In this document: piece after piece, positions 58,909 through 64,000 of the stretch | Numbering within the stretch: the first letter of the stretch is position 1 | Layout of the letters: every line of letters starts with the position of its first letter | Source: JAWKOK01 sp963765875 | GTDB lineage: Bacteria; Chloroflexota; Anaerolineae; Caldilineales; Caldilineaceae | Direction of reading: 5' to 3' | Assembly: GCA_963765875.1 (NCBI GenBank) | Contig: CAVXYK010000007.1 | Span: 372,001-436,000, forward strand | Length of the DNA: 64,000 bases | Program-made: the position numbers and the translations under genes | Notes under the pieces: generated by a model | What the model was told of the DNA's origin: nothing | The model's input: only the letters and a program-made list of their open reading frames with translations | The model's database searches: none

Positions 58909-59871
58909 ATGAACATTTTGATCGGCGCTACGCCGATGGGGCTGGAAACCGCCATCCCCGACCTGCAAGCGCGTTACCCGGATCTGACCTTCACCCACTG
59001 CCCGACCCGCGAAGAGACCGCCGCCATGATCGGCGACGCCGACGTCTACATGGGCTGGATCAGCCTGGAGGCCTTCCTCGCAGCTGAGAAACTCAAGTGG
59101 ATCCAATCGCCCAGTTCCGGCATCAACTACTACCTGAATATCCCTGAGTTGGTCGCCTCCGATGTGATCCTGACCAGCGCACGCGGCACCCACGGCGCCT
59201 GCTTGGCCGAAAGCTCCATGGCCATGATCCTGGCCTTCACGCGCGGCATCCGCCACAGCATTTTCGAGCAACAGAAGAAAAACTTTTCCATGTGGGAAGT
59301 GCGTGGGCCGCTGGTCGAACTGACCGGCAGCACCATGGGCATCATCGGCTATGGGGCCTTTGGCCGTGCCCTGGCCAAACGCGCCTCGGCCTTCGATATG
59401 CGCGTCATCGCCGTCGATCTCTTCCCCAACAATCCGGGCGAGTTTGCCGATGAACTTTGGGGCCTGGATCAGCTCGACCGCCTGCTGGCCGAGTCTGACT
59501 ATGTGGTCGTCACCGTGCCCCACACGCCGGACACCGACAACATGATCGGCGCGGAGCAGCTTGCGCGCATGAAGTCGTCGGCCATATTGCTGGGCATGTC
59601 GCGCGGCGGCATCATCGACCAAGCCGCCCTGGCTGATGTCCTGCGCAGCAAGCGCATCGCCGCGGCTGCGCTGGACGTTTTCAAGCCCGAGCCGCTGCCC
59701 GAAGAGAGCGAACTCTGGGATCTGGACAATCTACTGATCACGCCCCACATCGCAGGCGGCACCCAGTTCGAACGCCGGCATATCCTCGACATCTTCATCG
59801 AGAACCTGGATCGCTTCGTCGCCGGCGAACGACCGCTGCGCAATGAGATCGACATGAAGCAGGGGTTCTAG
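58909..59871 (+). CDS. D-2-hydroxyacid dehydrogenase
   Basis: 320 residues from an ATG at 58909 with AGGAAGAG upstream. NAD-binding loop GSTMGIIGYGAFGRALAKRA, then catalytic Arg in GMSRGGIIDQAALADVLRS, Glu in DVFKPEPLPEESELWDLDN and His in LLITPHIAGGTQF, which is the R-E-H triad. The family reduces 2-keto acids or phosphoglycerate analogues; hydroxypyruvate or glyoxylate reductase activity is common. It lies next to an HpcH/HpaI aldolase gene, consistent with sugar-acid or glyoxylate metabolism. Substrate not decided. Confidence 0.92.
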   Translation: MNILIGATPMGLETAIPDLQARYPDLTFTHCPTREETAAMIGDADVYMGWISLEAFLAAEKLKWIQSPSSGINYYLNIPELVASDVILTSARGTHGACLAESSMAMILAFTRGIRHSIFEQQKKNFSMWEVRGPLVELTGSTMGIIGYGAFGRALAKRASAFDMRVIAVDLFPNNPGEFADELWGLDQLDRLLAESDYVVVTVPHTPDTDNMIGAEQLARMKSSAILLGMSRGGIIDQAALADVLRSKRIAAAALDVFKPEPLPEESELWDLDNLLITPHIAGGTQFERRHILDIFIENLDRFVAGERPLRNEIDMKQGF

Positions 59872-59878
59872 GATTGGC

Positions 59879-59990
59879 TAAAGGATAGAACGCGGATGAC
59901 GCGGATATGGCGGGTTCTCGCGGATATTTTCCGTGAATATCATCTGTGAAAATCAGTCGTTTATCTGTGGCAAAAAAGAGAAGCACCAAT
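59879..59990. repeat. Composite dispersed repeat (GGATAGAACGCGG and CTGTGGCAAAAAA families)
   Basis: AAAGGATAGAACGCGGATGA matches the arm of 5162-5266. CAGTCGTTTATCTGTGGC and AAAAAAG match the end of the 29999 and 40655 repeats. It lies between the dehydrogenase and aldolase genes. Confidence 0.7.
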
Positions 59991-60013
59991 AACCACGACC
60001 GGAAGGAATAAAA

Positions 60014-60838
60014 ATGAACGGCCAAGAAATGCGTGAAAAACTGCACAACGGCGAACACGTCTACGGCGCCATGATTGTCTCCGAATCGCCTAAGTGGCCG
60101 GCTGCAGCCGCGTCCATCGGGCTGGACTTTGCTTTCATCGACACCGAGCACATCGCACAGGACCGCAACAAGCTCTCGTGGATGTGCCAGCTCTACGCGG
60201 CCAACGGCATGGCCCCCATCGTGCGCATCCCCAGCCCCGATCCCTTCGCGGCGGCCATGGTGCTGGACGGCGGCGCACAGGGCGTCATCGCCCCCTACGT
60301 CGAGACCGTCGACCAGGTGCGTGCGCTGGTCGGTGCAGTCAAGTATCGCCCGCTCAAGGGCAAGAAACTCTACGATGCGCTCAACGGCGTCAAGCCGTTG
60401 GAGCCGGAAGTGGACGAGTTCCTGGCCAAGCAAAATGCCAACGGTGTGGCCATCATTAACATCGAAAGCCGTACCGCCATGGACAACCTGGATGACCTGT
60501 TGGCCGTCGAGGGGTTGGACGCCGTGCTCATCGGCCCCAATGACCTCTCCTGCAATCTGGGCATTCCCGGCCAGTATTTCAACCCCATCTTTGTCGAGGC
60601 CGTGGACGAGATCATCACCAAAGCCCACGCTGCCGGATTGGGTGCGGGCATCCACATCGTCTACGGCGGCGACTCGATGGCGCAGGAGATTCGCTGGGCC
60701 AAGATGGGGGCAAACCTGGTCGTCCACTCCATCGACGTCAGCGCCTTCCGCAACACGCTGCGCACCGAGTTCGACATCATCAAGGGTGCGGTCGAGGGTG
60801 CAGCCGAGGGCGAGGAGATGGAAGAGATCGCCATCTGA
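60014..60838 (+). CDS. HpcH/HpaI-family class II aldolase
   Basis: 274 residues. The pyruvate-dependent aldolase barrel has FAFIDTEHIAQDRNKL (His base region), PIVRIPSPDPFAAAMVLDGG, AQGVIAPYVETVDQVRALV (metal/Arg region), VAIINIESRTAMDNLDDLL (metal Glu) and AVLIGPNDLSCNLGI (metal Asp). Typical products of the family are pyruvate plus an aldehyde from 2-keto-3-deoxy sugar acids or 4-hydroxy-2-oxo acids. GGAAGGA precedes the ATG. Probably functions with the dehydrogenase upstream. Confidence 0.92.
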   Translation: MNGQEMREKLHNGEHVYGAMIVSESPKWPAAAASIGLDFAFIDTEHIAQDRNKLSWMCQLYAANGMAPIVRIPSPDPFAAAMVLDGGAQGVIAPYVETVDQVRALVGAVKYRPLKGKKLYDALNGVKPLEPEVDEFLAKQNANGVAIINIESRTAMDNLDDLLAVEGLDAVLIGPNDLSCNLGIPGQYFNPIFVEAVDEIITKAHAAGLGAGIHIVYGGDSMAQEIRWAKMGANLVVHSIDVSAFRNTLRTEFDIIKGAVEGAAEGEEMEEIAI

Positions 60839-60854
60839 GGTGTGAGGAACAGCA

Positions 60855-60960
60855 TTTGCCACAGATGAACGCGGATTTGCGCGGATGAGACACAGATGGA
60901 GCTATACCTGCCATGGGTTATTTTGAGCAGGTATAGCTCTATCTGTGTCCATATTCTATC
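60855..60960. repeat. Dispersed repeat with internal hairpin
   Basis: Starts TTTGCCACAGATGAACGCGG, related to the families above. It contains ACACAGATGGAGCTATACC paired with GGTATAGCTCTATCTGTGT (about 60889-60947). Confidence 0.7.
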
Positions 60961-60978
60961 TGTATCCATATAGCATCG

Positions 60979-61379
60979 TAGGTTGGATTGGCAATCCGAC
61001 CAGCCAAGCTCAGCATAGCCCAGCCAGGCGGAATGCCATTCCGCCCTACGCTGCATTCGTAAGTTGGATTGGTAATCCGGCCAGCCTGGCCCAGCACTGC
61101 CCGGCCAGGCGGAATGCCATTCCGCCCTACGCTGCATTCGTAAGTTGGATTGGCAATCCAACCAGCCAAGCCCAGCAAGGCCCAGCCAGGCGGAATCCCA
61201 TTCCGCCCTACGCGGCATCCGAAGGTTGGATTGGCAATCCGACCAGCCAAGCCCGCAAGGCCCAGCCAGGCGGAATGCCATTCCGCCCTACGCTGCATTC
61301 GTAGGTTGGATTGGCAATCCGACCAGCCAAGCCCAGCATTGCTCAGCCAGGCGGAATGGCATTCCGCCCTACAGGACAT
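60979..61379. repeat. 81-bp tandem repeat array, five copies
   Basis: Copies begin near 60980, 61061, 61142, 61223 and 61303. Each unit carries two palindromes, GGTTGGATTGGCAATCCGACC-like and GGCGGAATGCCATTCCGCC, linked by CAGCCAAGCCCAGC. The unit is 27 codons, so several spurious ORFs run through it. It abuts the truncated DedA gene. Confidence 0.93.
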
Positions 61380-61534
61380 CCGTTGGAATCGGTTCTAGCA
61401 CCGACGGCAATGACGAGCAGCGTGCTCGGCACCGGTGCCCCCATGGTTGTGCCTATCAGCACCAGCGCAACGACGGGCGAACCGTAGGTTACGAGCCAGG
61501 TGAGCAATTGGCTAGTCAGATCGATTGTCGTCAT
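61343..61534 (-). pseudogene. DedA-family membrane protein, N-terminal fragment
   Basis: The first ~46 residues (LTWLVTYGSPVVALVLIGTT, MGAPVPSTLLVIAVGA) match the start of DedA/SNARE-associated membrane proteins, in which an xPxP-type re-entrant segment follows the first helix. After about 61397 the frame passes into the 81-bp repeat array and ends. Full DedA proteins are about 200 residues, so this is a remnant cut by the array or a deletion. Confidence 0.6.
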
Positions 61535-61980
61535 TGGTGGGTCCTGGTCGCTGGTAATATGTTGGATTTCGCAAGTAGGGCGCCTTCGGGTCGCCCTGAA
61601 TCCAGCGAAGCGGGAAGTTGTGAGGAGATCGTGAAGAGCGTGTTTGGAGGATCCGTCAGTTCGTCCTTTATGTGCGGGGCTAGCGAGTCGAGAAGTGTAG
61701 GGGCATGTGGTGGGGCGGAAAACACGCCACGGATCCGAGCACCTTCGTTCGCCCGTTCACGTGCCCGTCGCTAACAAATCACGCTTGGCCGTGACGGGCA
61801 CGTGAACGGGCGGGCGGACGATTGGGGCAAATCGGTATCGATTCCCGCCCGTACACATGCCCCAACGGGTTATCGGGCAACGCGTTCTTTCGCGAAACGG
61901 ACGGATTTGAGCCCACGACCGCAAATCCGTCCCACGCTCAATCCGTTGTAGTGCTCCTCGCGCGGGCGCCTGACGGCGCA
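61535..61980. other. Non-coding stretch with a 20-bp inverted repeat
   Basis: No gene supported. It holds the hairpin CGCCCGTTCACGTGCCCGTC (61750-61769) with its perfect complement at 61793-61812. The stretch lies between two gene remnants and may be a deletion scar. Confidence 0.5.
61750..61812. repeat. Perfect 20-bp inverted repeat
   Basis: Arms 61750-61769 and 61793-61812, 23-base centre, no T-run. Confidence 0.8.
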
Positions 61981-62181
61981 TTACCGCTGGGGACGCTGCG
62001 CTCCCGTTCGGCTGGTCTTGCCCGCGCCCCACGCGCCGAAGAGGCCGACGGTCAGCGGCGTCTGGCCCTGGCGGATGATGTTGCGCAACGCAGGTTTGAA
62101 GTCGCCGAAATTGAGATAGTCGTTGATCGTGTGGTAGTCGGAGTGGTAGGCGGAGTCGCGTCGAGTGGATGGGTCGGCCAT
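61981..62181 (-). pseudogene. KAP-type P-loop NTPase, N-terminal fragment
   Basis: 66 residues. It has INDYLNFGDFKPALRNIIRQ then TPLTVGLFGAWGAGKTS, the start and Walker A of KAP-family NTPases. The match stops right after the Walker A (about 62015) and a few unrelated residues lead to a stop. Complete KAP NTPases are several hundred residues, so the gene is truncated. KAP proteins are membrane-associated P-loop ATPases, some linked to phage exclusion. Confidence 0.6.
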
Positions 62182-62314
62182 GGGTTGCTCCTCGGCTCTC
62201 TTTGGGTAGTTCTGGTTGGATTAGCCGTTCTGGGCCAGAGGGAACTGGCTCCTCTCCCGATCTGTGGGCGGCTGGGAGGCGCGATCCGCAACGGGCCGAG
62301 TGACAATCTCCAAG

Positions 62315-63229
62315 TCACTTGACCGCGACGAGGCCGAACGCGCGTGGACGGCGTTGCACTTTGCGAAAGCCGACCGCTTGCAGCCGCCTGATGGCGCCGC
62401 GCGTGACATTGGCGCCCGACTTGCTGTCGGGATCGCCGATGTAGTGAAAGAGCTTGCCGTTGCGTCGCAGCACGCGATAGAGATCAGCGTAGAAGTCCTC
62501 GCTGTAGAGGTGACCGGCCAGGTTGAACATGGGCGGATCGTGGATGATGCGGGCAAAAGTGCCGTCATCCAACTCGGGGACAACGTCGTAGCTGTCGCCC
62601 AGCCTTTGTGTGATCTTGGGGTTGTCAAACAAACGTTGGGACCAAGGATTCAATCGGGCAACCTCAAGGGCGGCGGGATCAAACTCGACGGTTGTGACGT
62701 GGTCGGCCTTGGCTGCCGCGGCAATGGCTGTATAGCCGAGCCCGGTCGCCGTATCAAGCACCGGCCCGAAGATCGGCTTGGCCGCCTTGATCTTCTCGAG
62801 CGTATCCTTGTGGGGATCGGTCCCCTTGATGCGATGCATTGGGATGCCCGAGATCAGCATGGTGGGCGCACCGGACGTAGGCATCAGGCTGTAATAGCGC
62901 TGAGTCTCTTCTGAGAATGTCCGGATCTTCGACACCTCGCCGTTTTCTGCCACGAAGCAGCTGTTCGGGGTCTTTTCGACCTCGGTCAGGACTGCCCAGG
63001 AGAGCGTGCTTTCATCGGGCAGGACGACGCCGTCAGCGCTCACCGAGAGCATGTCGGTGCTGATGTTGAGGTCGAGACTGCACTCGACCTCGGTCACGCC
63101 TGTGTTGCGCGCTTCCAGCAGTGTACGTGCCTGAAAATGCGAGAGTACGCAACGGCGGTCCGCTTCAGTCTTGGCCATGCCGGACCCGGTTATCGACTCG
63201 GTTTCTAACTCGGTTTCTGCGGCCATCAT
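62315..63229 (-). CDS. Class I SAM-dependent methyltransferase
   Basis: 304 residues. C-terminal Rossmann domain: motif I VLDTATGLGYTAIAAAAKAD, acidic end of strand 2 in VTTVEFDPAALEVARLNP, motif IV RIIHDPPMFNL (a DPPF/NPPY-type motif as in many N-methyltransferases) and FYADLYRVLRRNGKLFHYIG. The ~130-residue N-terminal part (SGIPMHRIKGTDPHKDTLEK) is unfamiliar. Substrate unknown. The start could also be the second Met (63226, AGGA upstream) or Met18. Confidence 0.8.
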   Translation of the reverse strand: MMAAETELETESITGSGMAKTEADRRCVLSHFQARTLLEARNTGVTEVECSLDLNISTDMLSVSADGVVLPDESTLSWAVLTEVEKTPNSCFVAENGEVSKIRTFSEETQRYYSLMPTSGAPTMLISGIPMHRIKGTDPHKDTLEKIKAAKPIFGPVLDTATGLGYTAIAAAAKADHVTTVEFDPAALEVARLNPWSQRLFDNPKITQRLGDSYDVVPELDDGTFARIIHDPPMFNLAGHLYSEDFYADLYRVLRRNGKLFHYIGDPDSKSGANVTRGAIRRLQAVGFRKVQRRPRAFGLVAVK

Positions 63230-63378
63230 AGTCCTGTCAATGGGCGTGGGTGAACGTTTTCAGCGGACAGTGTACCCTTCGGCCATCATATCGGCCAACG
63301 TTCGGTTTTGCTGAAAATTCAGATTCCGCGATGTTGAAGGTTAATTGTTGAACACTGGCATAGGTGGGGTGTGTTCAG

Positions 63379-63629
63379 AGTCGCCTCACCCTGCTGCGCC
63401 TCCTGAACCTCATAGATTTGCAAGTGGCTACGCGTCCCTCTCCGATTTTTGGAGGCTCTCTGAGGAATTGTGGGGCTAGACCTCCGGGAGGTGTCCACAA
63501 ATGGCATTCAGGGCAGAGATTCCTCGGATACCTCCCGGAGGTCGGATTGTGCACCCCACAATTGTTCAGAGAACCTTTTTGGAGAGGGACAGCCATGGCG
63601 CCTCTAGCGCCATGGCTGGGTGAGGCGAG
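63379..63629. repeat. 251-bp nested palindromic element
   Basis: Outer ends TCGCCTCACCC and GGGTGAGGCGA. Inside, GTCCCTCTCC(...)TGTGGGG (63436-63476) mirrors CCCCACA(...)GGAGAGGGAC (63554-63591), and ACCTCCGGGAGGT mirrors ACCTCCCGGAGGT. A further small palindrome CCATGGCG..CGCCATGG lies at 63594-63616. No ORF. The transcript would fold into one long branched hairpin. Confidence 0.75.
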
Positions 63630-63687
63630 ACCGCTACCCATTGCATTCCTTCCGGACCAGGATGATTTCGTCAAACGTCAATGGAAT

Positions 63688-64000
63688 CTAGGTCAAGCGC
63701 AGAACCATGCCTTCGTTGGGCCCAATCGCCAGCGCGCCCAGATCAACCGCGCCTGTGCGATCCATCGTCGTATTGAGGGCGATGGATGCCGACGATCCGA
63801 TCGTGCTCAGATCGATGTTGTGTGCATCTGCACCGAAGTTTAGCGCAATCAGGAAGGAATCGGCTGCCTGCGTGCGTCGAGTATAGGCAAAGATCTGATT
63901 CGCAGACACGTCGATGGACGCATAGTCGCCCACCATGAGCGCCGGCTCGGACTGGCGCAATGCGCTCAGCGCCCGGAAGAAGGAGAGCATGGCATCAGGA
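63688..64000 (-). CDS. Glycoside hydrolase family 13 (alpha-glucosidase-like), C-terminal part
   Basis: The last ~103 residues; the gene enters from the right edge. PDAMLSFFRALSALRQSEPA followed by GDYASIDVSANQIFAYTRRT and FLIALNFGADAHNIDL is the end of the catalytic barrel and the C-terminal beta domain of oligo-1,6-glucosidase/alpha-glucosidase enzymes. Catalytic residues are outside the window. Stop at 63688. Confidence 0.85.
   Translation of the reverse strand, partial: PDAMLSFFRALSALRQSEPALMVGDYASIDVSANQIFAYTRRTQAADSFLIALNFGADAHNIDLSTIGSSASIALNTTMDRTGAVDLGALAIGPNEGMVLRLT

Noticed and set aside
60979..61379. CRISPR-like array or real ORFs through the 81-bp repeats
   Set aside because: Units are identical throughout, with no unique spacers; long ORFs arise only because 81 is a multiple of three.

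Overview
The window is about 64 kb of moderately GC-rich bacterial chromosome, gene-dense on both strands, with no rRNA, tRNA, CRISPR array, phage or recognisable transposase. A Chloroflexota (Anaerolineae/Caldilineae-like) origin is my best inference. It rests on a giant BTAD/NB-ARC/WD40 regulator, lipoprotein-type binding proteins, a eukaryote-type UDP-glucose pyrophosphorylase, and many palindromic intergenic repeats. It is not proven from sequence alone. The DNA carries seven single-base frameshifts in five otherwise well-conserved genes, so sequencing or assembly error must be considered.

Layout. 1-5.9 kb: sugar-type ABC binding lipoprotein (cut by the window edge), DEAD-box RNA helicase, SDR oxidoreductase, DinB-like protein, redoxin. 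5.9-20.5 kb, minus strand: a one-carbon/corrinoid block with a URO-D-family methyltransferase, two corrinoid proteins, gamma-glutamyltransferase, formate-THF ligase, an enolase-superfamily enzyme, MetF, a methyl-THF:corrinoid methyltransferase and MetV. Tex and UDP-glucose pyrophosphorylase are interleaved. 20.8-25.7 kb, plus strand, divergent from metV: an OpuC-type quaternary-amine/sulfonium ABC importer followed by an AcuI/YhdH-like acryloyl-CoA reductase homologue. Then come an SDR, a lipid kinase, DUF1622, and folE-folK-folB for pteridine supply. 31-36 kb: hydrolase, coiled-coil membrane protein, SH3/TolB-like secreted protein and HlyD-like adaptor. 36.4-40.5 kb: DUF302 and a copper operon csoR-copZ-copA with a clear promoter and operator. 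41.1-46.2 kb: pstSCAB1B2-phoU. 46.2-50.2 kb: a 26-codon leader ORF, an intrinsic terminator, and a heterodimeric ABC exporter. 50.3-54.5 kb: the BTAD/NB-ARC/14xWD40 regulator. 54.6-64 kb: a secreted repeat protein, clpB, a 2-hydroxyacid dehydrogenase, an HpcH/HpaI aldolase, an 81-bp tandem array beside DedA and KAP-NTPase gene remnants, a methyltransferase and the tail of a GH13 glycosidase.

How it works together. The 5.9-25.7 kb block could import a methylated osmolyte, strip methyl groups onto corrinoid proteins, pass them to tetrahydrofolate and oxidise them through MetF and (in reverse) Fhs. The local folate genes would supply the cofactor. This is inference. The clearest new regulatory structure is upstream of the ABC exporter. 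There a strong Shine-Dalgarno, a 26-aa ORF and four alternating complementary segments form what looks like a ribosome-controlled attenuator. Both ATPase pairs in this part of the window (PstB1/PstB2 and the exporter halves) carry complementary degenerate motifs, predicting heterodimers with one dead and one live ATP site.
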